A program made the translations under genes and the position numbers. 16,929 nt of DNA from Candidatus Sumerlaeota bacterium (GTDB lineage Bacteria; Sumerlaeota; Sumerlaeia; JADFCT01). The stretch is taken from NCBI GenBank assembly GCA_026398575.1, contig JAPLSP010000011.1:1-16929 (forward strand). Direction: 5' to 3'. How positions within the stretch are numbered: the stretch's first letter is position 1; the number at the start of each line of letters is the position of its first letter. This document shows positions 1 through 7,501 of this stretch, piece after piece. Below the pieces are notes generated by a model. It was not told where the DNA came from. It ran no database searches and saw only the letters and a list, made by a program, of their open reading frames with translations.

Positions 1-81
1 CACGCTGAGTATTTCATGAGGCCTGGCGCCTAGCCATAAGCTGGGATGCGTCCTCCTGTGCTGCAGATATTTCTCTGGCTT

Positions 82-972
82 TTATGCCCCTCCCGACAGA
101 TCATCGCCCAACCTTACAAGATATTCGCGGTACTGGCATTTCGGCAACTTTCCGACCATCTGCCGGAAATGCGCCATGTCAATGTAGCCTTTGCGCAGCG
201 CCACTTCCTCCGGGCAGCCAATCTTCAGGCTCTGGCGCTCTTCGATGATGCGGATGAAGTTGCTGGCGTCCTGGAGGCTGGAGGCCAGGCCGGTGTCGAG
301 CCATGCCACGCCCCGGCTCAGCGGCGCCGCGCGCAACTCGCCCCGGCGCTGATAATCATTGATCACGTCCACGATTTCCAGTTCGCCGCGCGGCGAGGGG
401 TTCAGGTTCGATGCGATCTCGACAACCTTTTCGTCGAACAGATACAGGCCGGGGATGGCGTAATGGGATTTGGGCTTCGCCGGCTTTTCCTCGATGGAAA
501 GGACTTTGAAGTTCTTGTCAAACTGCACGATGCCGTAGCGCTCGGGATCTTGAACGGGGTATCCGAAGATGGCCGCCCCGCCCTTGAATTGCGCGAAAAC
601 GCCGGGGATGTCGGAGGCGCCATAAAAAATGTTGTCGCCCAAAATCAGCGATACCGGCTGATCGCCGACGAAATCGCCTCCGATGATGAAGGCTTGCGCC
701 AGGCCTTCCGGGCGCGGCTGCATGGCGTACGAAAGGCGGATGCCCCATTGCGAGCCGCTGCCCAGCAACCGCTCGAAACGGGGCAGGTCGTCCGGCGTGC
801 TGATCAGGAGGATGTCGGTAACGCCCGACAGCATCAGCGTCGTCAGCGGGTAATAGATCATCGGCTTGTCAAAAACGGGCAGCATTTGCTTGCTCGTCAC
901 CTGTGTGGCGGGATAGAGGCGCGAGCCGGCGCCTCCCGCCAGAATGATGCCTCGCGTCACGGGCCGGATCAT
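82..972 (-). CDS. rfbA: Glucose-1-phosphate thymidylyltransferase (RfbA/RmlA)
   Basis: Cytosolic nucleotidyltransferase that makes dTDP-glucose from glucose-1-phosphate and dTTP, the first step of dTDP-rhamnose and related sugar synthesis for O-antigen or exopolysaccharide. The 296-residue protein has the normal family length and all the signature motifs: the nucleotide-binding loop AGGAGSRL (12-19), SKQMLPVFDKPMIYYPL (27-43), metal-binding GDNIFYG (112-118), EEKP (161-164), GELEI (196-200) and WLDTG (224-228). The ATG overlaps the stop codon of the upstream Uma2 gene in an ATGA, so the two are probably translationally coupled. The rfbB, rfbC and rfbD partners are not seen; they could lie beyond the left edge, which is downstream of this gene. 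The family call is firm. The final sugar made is unknown. Confidence 0.96.
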   Translation of the reverse strand: MIRPVTRGIILAGGAGSRLYPATQVTSKQMLPVFDKPMIYYPLTTLMLSGVTDILLISTPDDLPRFERLLGSGSQWGIRLSYAMQPRPEGLAQAFIIGGDFVGDQPVSLILGDNIFYGASDIPGVFAQFKGGAAIFGYPVQDPERYGIVQFDKNFKVLSIEEKPAKPKSHYAIPGLYLFDEKVVEIASNLNPSPRGELEIVDVINDYQRRGELRAAPLSRGVAWLDTGLASSLQDASNFIRIIEERQSLKIGCPEEVALRKGYIDMAHFRQMVGKLPKCQYREYLVRLGDDLSGGA

Positions 973-1652
973 GCATGTTCTCCTTTGGATTTGCCAGGTT
1001 GGCGGGCGGGCTTGCCCGGAGTGCGAACGGGCTTGCCGGGATAGCGGACGGGTTTGCCTGCGCTCTGCGCTTTGCGGCCAAAAATCAGATCCAAGTCTAT
1101 CACAAGTCCCGGAAGCGTGGCAACGCGGGCGCTTCCTCGTCCGTCCAGGATTTGCGGCGCGCCGTAGCGCTTATTTTTCCCAAGCAGGCGGACGGTCAGC
1201 GTATTGTCGCTCGGATGAAGAATCCAGTATTCCTTGACGCCGTGCCGCTCATAGAGCGCGGTCTTGTCGCGCTGATCGCGGGCCGCGGTCGAGGGAGAAA
1301 CGATCTCGGCTACGAAATCCGGAACGCCCCGACATCCACGATCATCTATCTTCTTTTTATCGCAGATGACCACCAAATCCGGCTCCACAAAGTCGCGGAT
1401 TTCTTCATCCGGTTCATCGGTTTCCGGCAATCGCACGTCAAACGGCGCATGAAAAACGCGGCAAGGCTTTCCAAGCAGGAAATTCGCAAACTGCCGGAAT
1501 AACTCTCCCGCTATTCCTTGATGTTGCGAAGTCGGCGCGGGGGACATCATGAAAGGAATACCGTCAATCATTTCCCATCGCTCATCTTCCGGCCATTGCA
1601 GATAATCGCCGTAGGTGTATCCATCATCCTGCTTCAATGCGAGGGCTTCCAT
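969..1652 (-). CDS. Uma2 family (DUF820) putative restriction endonuclease
   Basis: Member of the Uma2/DUF820 family, a PD-(D/E)XK nuclease fold that is often present in many copies in cyanobacteria and environmental bacteria; the biological role is poorly known. Seen here in 227 residues: ERWEMIDG (24-31), EPDLVV (90-95, candidate catalytic Asp), FVAEIVSPST (113-122, candidate Glu), a DKTALYE stretch with Lys, and GVKEYWILHP (138-147). I chose the ATG at 1652 because GGAGG at 1660-1664 lies 7 bases from it but only 1 base from the ATG at 1658. The C-terminus (199-227) is unusual: about four copies of a 7-residue basic unit, GKPVRxP, follow the nuclease domain. The gene overlaps rfbA by 4 bases, an odd partner for sugar-nucleotide synthesis. 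Family certain, function not. Confidence 0.9.
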   Translation of the reverse strand: MEALALKQDDGYTYGDYLQWPEDERWEMIDGIPFMMSPAPTSQHQGIAGELFRQFANFLLGKPCRVFHAPFDVRLPETDEPDEEIRDFVEPDLVVICDKKKIDDRGCRGVPDFVAEIVSPSTAARDQRDKTALYERHGVKEYWILHPSDNTLTVRLLGKNKRYGAPQILDGRGSARVATLPGLVIDLDLIFGRKAQSAGKPVRYPGKPVRTPGKPARQPGKSKGEHA

Positions 1653-1716
1653 TGCCATGCCTCCCTAAATCGAGTGTCCAGACTTTCAGAAACAAACAAA
1701 TGAAATTGCTGATGAC

Positions 1717-1741
1717 ATAAAAGCCGCCTCCAACGCGCGGC
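1717..1741 (-). terminator. Probable rho-independent terminator after the radical SAM gene
   Basis: On the minus strand, GCCGC and GCGGC (arms at 1737-1741 and 1723-1727, loop of 9) are followed at once by TTTTAT. It lies about 40 bases past the stop codon of the radical SAM gene and before the Uma2-rfbA pair, so it would separate the two transcripts. The stem is short (5 GC-rich pairs), so the call is moderate. Confidence 0.45.
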
Positions 1742-1781
1742 AACGAGACGCAAGGATATTCGCCTTTGCACACGCAGGCTG

Positions 1782-3269
1782 TCAATGCAAAGCGGACGCG
1801 ACCCCATGCTTGCCGATTTGCTCGCGCGCATAACGCTGCAGGCGCTCGATCATCCCGTCGCGCGACCACGGCGCCAGCCGGTGAAAAACGCTGTTGTTTT
1901 GCAGCAGCGGTTCTTCCTCCAAAGGCAGGCCGCTCTCCCGAACCGCCTGCTCCCATGCCGGCGTGCCGGGCAGTGGAGAGTATTCGCCAACGAGCGGCCA
2001 GCCGCCTGCCTCAATCGCCAGATCAATGCTGTCGCGGACTTCCTGTTCGCCTTGCCCGGGCAATCCCGCCAATAAATACACGCCCAGCTGCCGCCTCCCA
2101 AATCCCGCCGCTCGCAATGCGCGCATGGCCGCGAGAAAGTGATCGGCATTGACGGGACGATTGAGCCGGTTCAAGTGGGCGGCGTTTGCGGTCTCAAGGC
2201 TCAGCCGCAGTGTCTCGAACCGCGCCGCACGCATCTTGGAGGCCAGCTCCTCGTTGACCATCGAGGCATGAATCCCATTGGGCGTGTGCAGCCGGACCGG
2301 CGCGCCCGCCGCGATCAGCGCATCCAGCAGCGGCGCCAAACCATTTCGCCAGTCCACAAGCAAAGCGTCGTCATAAAAAGCCGCGTCGCCGGCGCCGTGA
2401 TCGCAGACGAGGCGCAGAATCTCCTCTGCCACGCGTCCGGGATCGCGACGGCGATGCGACACGTATATCATCCGCGATGCGCAATAACTGCAATGCATCG
2501 GACATCCGCGCGAAGTCAAAACCGCCGGCGCCTCGCGCAGATACGCCAAGTCCCATGCCGGCTCGGGCAGATCATCCAGGCGTTCGAGATCAACCGGCGT
2601 AGAATCGAACCGCCCCGGCGCCAGCGATTCGGCCAATGCCAGCAGTTGATTCTCGCCTTCGCCCTCGATCACATAATCGGCGCCGGAATGCCGCCGCGCG
2701 TGATCAGGACAGAGCGTGGCATAGACGCCGCCCAGCGCGACCGGAACGCCGGGGAACAACCGCCGCAGCCGCTCAATCGCCAGTTGCGCCCCCGGATACC
2801 AATACGTCATGCGCGTCGTGACAAGAATCAAATCAGGTCGCCCGAATCCGGCAGCGTCGCGCTCGAAGGCCTCAAGCGAAATCCCATACCGCCGAAAGCG
2901 TCGCCGCAGCGAGAGGAGGCAATCAGGCGTCTCCATCGTCTGAGCGCGATATTTCCCCCTCCCGCAGCCGTCATCGCGGCCATAATATACGCCATGACGG
3001 GCGCCACCGGGAATTTTGCCGGCGCTTGCCGAACCCGCTTGTCCTTCCTCAATGAGCGACGGATGCCGGCGGTCCATGCAATCCACCAGCCCCACGCGCC
3101 ATCCGCGTCGCCGCAAAAGCCCGGCCAGATAAAGCAATCCCAGCGGTCGCGCCCACAGATCATACGCCGCCACGTCAGTGATCCATGGATTGACAAACAG
3201 CGCGCTCAATGCCGTCGGATGGGAACGCAATATAGTATCTCGTTGCTGCTGCGAGAATTTTTCGCTCAT
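1782..3269 (-). CDS. Radical SAM protein with B12-binding-like N-terminal domain
   Basis: Cytosolic iron-sulfur enzyme of the radical SAM superfamily, arranged like cobalamin-dependent radical SAM enzymes; substrate unknown. In 495 residues, the N-terminal third resembles a Rossmann-type B12-binding domain (ALFVNPW near 23-29, PLGLLYLAGLL 42-52, GGVYATLCPDHA 180-191). It is followed by the cluster motif GCPMHCSYC with Cys256, Cys260 and Cys263, and then the radical SAM barrel (LRLSLETAN, VYLLAGLPGQ). The DxHxxG cobalamin-ligand motif is not visible, so B12 may bind base-off without a protein His or may be absent. The start is set at the ATG at 3269; the longer reading to a TTG at 3323 adds a tail that looks non-coding. 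The only good Shine-Dalgarno lies too far upstream and serves a three-codon leader. The gene stands alone, divergent from the DUF4926 unit. Confidence 0.88.
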   Translation of the reverse strand: MSEKFSQQQRDTILRSHPTALSALFVNPWITDVAAYDLWARPLGLLYLAGLLRRRGWRVGLVDCMDRRHPSLIEEGQAGSASAGKIPGGARHGVYYGRDDGCGRGKYRAQTMETPDCLLSLRRRFRRYGISLEAFERDAAGFGRPDLILVTTRMTYWYPGAQLAIERLRRLFPGVPVALGGVYATLCPDHARRHSGADYVIEGEGENQLLALAESLAPGRFDSTPVDLERLDDLPEPAWDLAYLREAPAVLTSRGCPMHCSYCASRMIYVSHRRRDPGRVAEEILRLVCDHGAGDAAFYDDALLVDWRNGLAPLLDALIAAGAPVRLHTPNGIHASMVNEELASKMRAARFETLRLSLETANAAHLNRLNRPVNADHFLAAMRALRAAGFGRRQLGVYLLAGLPGQGEQEVRDSIDLAIEAGGWPLVGEYSPLPGTPAWEQAVRESGLPLEEEPLLQNNSVFHRLAPWSRDGMIERLQRYAREQIGKHGVASALH

Positions 3270-3276
3270 GATTGAA

Positions 3277-3298
3277 TCATTGGCGCATGATTTCCTCT
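3277..3298 (-). promoter_or_regulatory. Shine-Dalgarno plus three-codon leader ORF upstream of the radical SAM gene
   Basis: On the minus strand AGAGGA (3293-3298) sits 4 bases before an ATG (3286-3288) that opens a mini-ORF of Met-Arg-Gln and a TGA stop (3277-3279). Seven bases later comes the ATG of the radical SAM gene at 3269, which has no Shine-Dalgarno of its own. The arrangement could couple re-initiation to translation of the leader, or the distant Shine-Dalgarno may simply be used poorly. Sequence is clear; function is inference. Confidence 0.3.
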
Positions 3299-3425
3299 GA
3301 TGATAAGAGCGCGGCGCGAACAAGTAAAAGGCGAAAACCAGCCATGAACTGGGAATCGGCCTTGAAGCGCCAACGCCGGATATTCTAAGAATGAAACGCT
3401 TGGTTGAATGATAGGAGGCGTAAGC

Positions 3426-3674
3426 ATGGCTATCGAGTTATTCCAGAAAGTAGCTTTGATTCATGACATCGAAGAACATGGCTTGCGCGAAGGTGACGTT
3501 GCCACACTCATTGATTTTGTTCCTCATCCTGGCAATGGTGAGATGGGGTGCGTCCTTGAAGTATTTAATGCCCTGGGCGAATCCATCAAGGTTGTAGTCG
3601 TCAGGAAATCGGATATTGAGCCTCTTCAAGCGGATGAAGTTCCAGCAGTGCGGCGCTTGGTTTGCGCGGCCTAG
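3426..3674 (+). CDS. DUF4926 domain-containing small protein
   Basis: Small acidic protein of 82 residues matching the DUF4926 family, whose members have the pattern seen here: ELFQKVALIHDIEEHGLREGD, then an ATLIDF strand, a hydrophobic LEVFNALG segment and a VVVRKSDIEPL end. The molecular function is unknown; members are often found in accessory regions, but I see no obvious toxin or immunity partner here. The ATG at 3426 is preceded by AGGAGG 8 bases away, which decides against the in-frame ATG at 3408. The stop codon is 22 bases before tag, suggesting cotranscription with tag and the GH99-like gene. Its base composition is somewhat less GC-rich than that of the genes around it. Confidence 0.8.
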   Translation: MAIELFQKVALIHDIEEHGLREGDVATLIDFVPHPGNGEMGCVLEVFNALGESIKVVVVRKSDIEPLQADEVPAVRRLVCAA

Positions 3675-3696
3675 CATTATTGCAGCGGACAATCCC

Positions 3697-4275
3697 ATGA
3701 GTAGCAGATGCGAATGGTGTGGCGCCGATCCGCTTTATGTCGAGTATCACGACCGAGAATGGGGCGTTCCCAATCACGACGACCGCCATCTGTTTGAGAT
3801 GCTGATTCTCGAAGGCGCGCAGGCGGGGCTGAGCTGGTTGACGATCCTCAAGCGGCGCGAGCAGTACCGCAAGGCGTTTCATACTTTCGACGCCGCGAAA
3901 ATCGCCGCCTATACCCATCGCGACGTCCAGCGTCTGCTCGGCGACGCCGGCATCATCCGCAACCGCCTCAAGATCGAAGCCGCCATCAAAAACGCACAGG
4001 CCATGCTCGACATCAAAGCTGAGTTCGGATCATTCGATTCCTTCCTCTGGCGCTACGTGGATCACGCACCCATACAAAACGCATGGAGATCACTGTCCGA
4101 CCTGCCCACCCGCACCGAGCAATCCGATCTCATGAGCAAAGACCTTAAGAAGCGCGGCTTCAGTTTCGCTGGATCGAAAATTTGCTATGCCTTCATGCAA
4201 GCCGTCGGCATGGTGAACGATCACGTCATCACCTGCTTTCGATATAAGGAAGTGAAGAGATTGGCCAAACCATGA
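3697..4275 (+). CDS. tag: DNA-3-methyladenine glycosylase I (Tag)
   Basis: Base-excision repair enzyme that removes 3-methyladenine from alkylated DNA. The 192-residue length fits the family (E. coli Tag is about 187). The zinc site known from E. coli Tag is present as Cys5, His18, His176 and Cys180 (NDHVITC). Also clear are DPLYVEYHDREWGVP (11-25), LEGAQAGLSW with the catalytic-site Glu, DAGIIRNRLKIEA, and LKKRGFSFAGSKICYAFMQA. The ATG at 3697 begins right at the conserved N-terminus; an upstream TTG extension would overlap the DUF4926 gene and is not needed. The Shine-Dalgarno is weak (GCGGA), in keeping with coupling to the upstream gene. The stop overlaps the start of the GH99-like gene by 4 bases (ATGA). 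Confidence 0.96.
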   Translation: MSSRCEWCGADPLYVEYHDREWGVPNHDDRHLFEMLILEGAQAGLSWLTILKRREQYRKAFHTFDAAKIAAYTHRDVQRLLGDAGIIRNRLKIEAAIKNAQAMLDIKAEFGSFDSFLWRYVDHAPIQNAWRSLSDLPTRTEQSDLMSKDLKKRGFSFAGSKICYAFMQAVGMVNDHVITCFRYKEVKRLAKP

Positions 4276-5411
4276 AACCAACGCTCACCCTGATCCTTGC
4301 CTTGACCGGAATGGCAATAATCAGCCTGACGTGCCCAGCGCAAGACGCCAAACCGCGGCCCATCGTTGGCGCGATCCGTTGGGACGCGTGGACGAGCGGG
4401 GGAATCACCGCGCAGGTGGAACGCACGCTTGGCCCGCAGAAGTATCACTTCCGCCTGCCGTGGTTTGCCGAAGTCGTTGGCGACGATAAGGTCCGCATTG
4501 ACGGCGGTCCGCAGGAGATCATGGATCGGGAAATTGACTTCGCTGCCGGTGCCGGTTTGGACTACTGGGCGTTCCTGCTGTATGAGGAATCCAGTTCGAT
4601 GAGCAAGGCGATCAAGCAATACCTGAACAGCCCCAAACGCAAGCGGATCAACTTCTGCGTCATCCTGCACAACGCCTTCGGCGTAAGCCCAGAACGATGG
4701 CCGGCCGAACGCGATCGCGCCGTGGCCCTGTTGAAAGAGCCGGGATACCAAACCGTCCTTGGGGCCCGCCCCCTCGTGTTCTCATTTGGCGCCGGCAACC
4801 AGGGAACATTTCCAAACGACCGCCTGACGGAGTTTCGGCGCGCCGCGGAAAAGGCCGGCCTCAATCCCTACTTTGTCTTCATGGGCTGGGACCCGGCAGG
4901 CGATTTCGCGCGGCAATCACCCAAGGGATTCGACGCCGTCTCCGCCTACGCCCATCCCGGCAGTCAGGGCGCCTTCGCGCAACTGACCCAGTCTCTCGAA
5001 AACGGCCCGTGGCAAAGCGCGCTCAAAGCGAATGCGCCTTATATCCCCCTCGTAACCACCGGATGGGACAAGAACCCCCGCAAAGACAACCCTGTGTCAT
5101 GGGAAAAAGATCAGCCTTATCACCGTCAGACCGTCTTCCCCTCCACCGCCACTCCGCAGGAAATCGCATCCCACCTTGACCATGCGATTACGTTTGTGCA
5201 GGACCACCCGAAAATCTGCGTCGCAAACGCCATCATCATCTATGCATGGAACGAACACGACGAGGGCGGCTGGCTCGCGCCCACATGGACGCCAACCGGC
5301 AAGCCCAACACCGACCGCCTTGATGCGATTCGCAAAGTCCTGAAGCGCAGCGCCAACCCCGCCCAACCATCCGCTGCTGCCGATGCGCTGCCTCGCGCGG
5401 TAGAGCAGTAA
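4272..5411 (+). CDS. Secreted GH99/WbsX-like domain protein
   Basis: Probably an exported glycoside-hydrolase-like protein of the GH99/WbsX-like TIM-barrel group, whose members act on or near mannose-rich glycans or sit in polysaccharide loci; the substrate here is unknown. The 379-residue product begins with a signal peptide (hydrophobic 5-20, likely cut near CPA-Q at 22-24; the Cys is preceded by Thr, so it is not a standard lipobox). Barrel features are GLDYWAFLLYEES (95-107), PLVFSFGAG (167-175), NPYFVFMGWD (198-207), PLVTTGWDKNPR (259-270) and the family end motif YAWNEHDEGG (324-333). It overlaps tag by 4 bases, so a repair gene and an exported enzyme appear to share a message. The Pro/Ala-rich C-terminus looks disordered. 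Fold confidence is good, activity unproven. Confidence 0.83.
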   Translation: MKPTLTLILALTGMAIISLTCPAQDAKPRPIVGAIRWDAWTSGGITAQVERTLGPQKYHFRLPWFAEVVGDDKVRIDGGPQEIMDREIDFAAGAGLDYWAFLLYEESSSMSKAIKQYLNSPKRKRINFCVILHNAFGVSPERWPAERDRAVALLKEPGYQTVLGARPLVFSFGAGNQGTFPNDRLTEFRRAAEKAGLNPYFVFMGWDPAGDFARQSPKGFDAVSAYAHPGSQGAFAQLTQSLENGPWQSALKANAPYIPLVTTGWDKNPRKDNPVSWEKDQPYHRQTVFPSTATPQEIASHLDHAITFVQDHPKICVANAIIIYAWNEHDEGGWLAPTWTPTGKPNTDRLDAIRKVLKRSANPAQPSAAADALPRAVEQ

Positions 5412-5516
5412 CATAATACAGGAAAAATCGCTCTTGATTTGTTCGACGATATCGCCATATTGCGGTCGTGAGTTTCGTTGGCGTTCCTCGGAGGAAGTAG
5501 ATAGAGAATCACTCCC

Positions 5517-7484
5517 ATGAATTTATCCGAAATAAAACAAATCATCTCCAAATCCGAATCCGAAAGGTTGGAGTATAAAAAAAGCACTGGTCAGCGCACC
5601 GAGGCTGCGAAAACTGTTTGCGGCATGTTGAATGGAACGGGCGGCTATGTGTTGTTTGGAATATCGGACAAAAGAGAAATAGTCGGGCAGGAGATAGGAC
5701 AAAGAACGCTGGAAGAACTTGCGAATGAGCTCGCAAGGATAGAGCCGCCTTTCCTACCGGATATTGAAACCGTGGAATGCAAGCCAGGGCGCTTCGTTAT
5801 TCTGATACGAGTTCCCGGCGGGAGTGGATTATATACGTTCGACGGCCGGCCATATCTTCGCCAAGGGCCAACGACGCGACTGATGCCTCGCCCACGCTTT
5901 GAGCGGTTGCTGCTGGAGCAGATGCATGCAAGCCACCGCTGGGAAAACCAGTTGGCGGAAGGCATAGGGCTGAAGGACCTTGACCGGACCGAGATCGTGC
6001 GGACGGTGGATGAAGCGATTCGGCGCGGAAGAATGGAAGATCCGGGAACAAGAAACGCGACCGGATTATTAGCCGGATTGGGATTGTTGTCTGAAAAGAA
6101 GCAGCCATTGAACGCGGCTGTGGCGCTCTTCTGCAAGAGTGACAAGCTTCTTCCCAATTACCCGCAGTGCATTGTGCGAATGGCCCGCTTCAAAGGAACC
6201 GATAAGAGCGAGTTTCTGGATAACCGGCAGGAAAACGGCAATGCCTTTGAAATCTTTATGCGTTCGCAGCGCTTCCTGCGCGATCATCTGCCGATAGCGG
6301 GACGAATTGAGCCTGGACTTTTCGAACGGGTGGACGATCCACTGTATCCGCCAGCTGCGCTGCGCGAAGCGATCGCAAACGCCATCTGTCATCGCGACTA
6401 TGGAATCGGGGGTGGCTCTGTCGGCATTGCGATATTTGACGACCGCCTGGAGGTCACCAGCACGGGCATCCTTCCTTTTGACATCACTGCTGCCGACCTG
6501 TCGCGGACGCATCGCTCCCGGCCATGGAATCCCCTGATCTCGCAAGTTTTTTACCGCAGGGGTATCATCGAAACCTGGGGACGCGGCACGAATAAAATCA
6601 TCGAGCTCTCTAAAGCCGCAGGCTTGCCAGCGCCGGAATTTGAATGCAGAACGGGGGATGTCCTGGTTAGGTTTATATTGATTTCCGGCGCAAAGCCGCC
6701 CAAGGCGAGGAAGGCGCCTGCGCCGGCAGAATCCGCGGATAAGTCGCTCAGCGCTGGAAGTGCCGCGCATGACACCGCGCATGATGCCGCGCATGGCGCC
6801 GCGCAAGTCACCGCGCAAGTCATTAAGCTGCTTCAGTGCTGCAAGAAGCCGTCAAGCCGTTCTGAAATGCAAAGGGAAATTGGCTTAATGCATCGTGAAT
6901 CCTTCCGAATGATGTATCTGAAACCGGCATTGGATATGGGATTTATTGAAAGAACTATCCCATGGAAGCCCTTTACGAAGTTTCAGAAGTACCGTATAAC
7001 CGAACTGGGAAAGAGTGTTCTGGAAAGAGAGAAGCCATTATTTCCCGATCTGATCGCTCAAATGAGCGAGCAGCATACCGCGCAGCATACCGCGCAGGAT
7101 ACCGCGCAGGATACCGCGCAAGTCACCGGGCAAGTCATCCAACTTCTTAGGTGCTGCAAAGAGCCAACGAGTCGTTTGGAACTGCAAGGAAAATTGGGTC
7201 TAGCGCATCGTGAGACTTTCCGAAAATTATATCTAAAACCATGTTTGGATATGGGGTTTATTGAGAAGACCGAGCCTGGGAAACCTTTTACGAAGTTTCA
7301 GAAGTATCGCATAACTGAACTAGGACAAGGTGTTCTGGAAGGAGAGAAGTCACGAACTTCTGATCTGACTGCACAAGCCATCGCGCAAGCCACCGCGCAG
7401 GATACCTCGCAGGATACCGCGCAGGATGCCGCGCAGGTTACCGCGCTGGATCATAAGAAACACCACAAACCTGATTCGGAATAG
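5517..7484 (+). CDS. AlbA_2/Schlafen-type ATP-binding transcriptional regulator with duplicated winged-helix module
   Basis: Member of the AlbA_2 (Schlafen-like DNA-binding) plus HATPase family, widespread in accessory regions and thought to be regulatory or defence-linked. Domains in 655 residues: AlbA_2 at about 10-130 (ERLEYKKS, TVCGMLNGTGGYVLFGISD), then a GHKL-type ATPase region at about 270-390 (REAIANAICHRDYGIGGG 283-300, ETWGRGTNK 352-360). The tail is TAQD-type repeats, a winged helix (436-505), repeats again, a second winged helix (541-610) and a third repeat block running into the stop. Equivalent residues are exactly 105 apart (for example Val431, Val536, Val641). Most relatives carry one such helix. 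GGAGGAAG lies about 22 bases upstream of the ATG, a poor distance; no nearer in-frame start is seen. xseA starts 17 bases after the stop codon. Confidence 0.87.
   Translation: MNLSEIKQIISKSESERLEYKKSTGQRTEAAKTVCGMLNGTGGYVLFGISDKREIVGQEIGQRTLEELANELARIEPPFLPDIETVECKPGRFVILIRVPGGSGLYTFDGRPYLRQGPTTRLMPRPRFERLLLEQMHASHRWENQLAEGIGLKDLDRTEIVRTVDEAIRRGRMEDPGTRNATGLLAGLGLLSEKKQPLNAAVALFCKSDKLLPNYPQCIVRMARFKGTDKSEFLDNRQENGNAFEIFMRSQRFLRDHLPIAGRIEPGLFERVDDPLYPPAALREAIANAICHRDYGIGGGSVGIAIFDDRLEVTSTGILPFDITAADLSRTHRSRPWNPLISQVFYRRGIIETWGRGTNKIIELSKAAGLPAPEFECRTGDVLVRFILISGAKPPKARKAPAPAESADKSLSAGSAAHDTAHDAAHGAAQVTAQVIKLLQCCKKPSSRSEMQREIGLMHRESFRMMYLKPALDMGFIERTIPWKPFTKFQKYRITELGKSVLEREKPLFPDLIAQMSEQHTAQHTAQDTAQDTAQVTGQVIQLLRCCKEPTSRLELQGKLGLAHRETFRKLYLKPCLDMGFIEKTEPGKPFTKFQKYRITELGQGVLEGEKSRTSDLTAQAIAQATAQDTSQDTAQDAAQVTALDHKKHHKPDSE
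6765..7445 (+). repeat. Coding tandem duplication (315-bp unit) with 12-bp microrepeats
   Basis: Three blocks of 12-base repeats near ACCGCGCAGGAT (coding TAQD or variants) lie at 6765-6821, 7068-7136 and 7368-7445. Two homologous winged-helix segments lie between them (6822-7031 and 7137-7346). The spacing of equivalent positions is 315 bases both times. The third copy breaks down just after the repeat block, so the array is two full units plus a fragment. Copies differ at many third positions, so the duplication is not brand new, while the 12-mers are nearly identical. Confidence 0.9.
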
Positions 7485-7501
7485 GGGCGCCATTTCTTCA
7501 A

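Noticed and set aside
46..1044. Long plus-strand open frame of 332 residues opposite rfbA
   Set aside because: It is antisense to a gene with every RmlA motif; its composition (many Arg, Gln, Ala, His) is what a GC-rich shadow frame gives, and no domain is recognisable.
1756..1785. Possible promoter (TTGACA, 18 bases, GAATAT on the minus strand) for Uma2-rfbA
   Set aside because: It lies upstream of the likely terminator at 1717-1741, so transcripts from it would end before Uma2; the -35 also overlaps the radical SAM stop codon.
2139..3275. Plus-strand open frame of 378 residues opposite the radical SAM gene
   Set aside because: Shadow of the radical SAM gene: Arg-, Gln- and Pro-rich with no motif, while the minus strand carries a complete CxxxCxxC enzyme.
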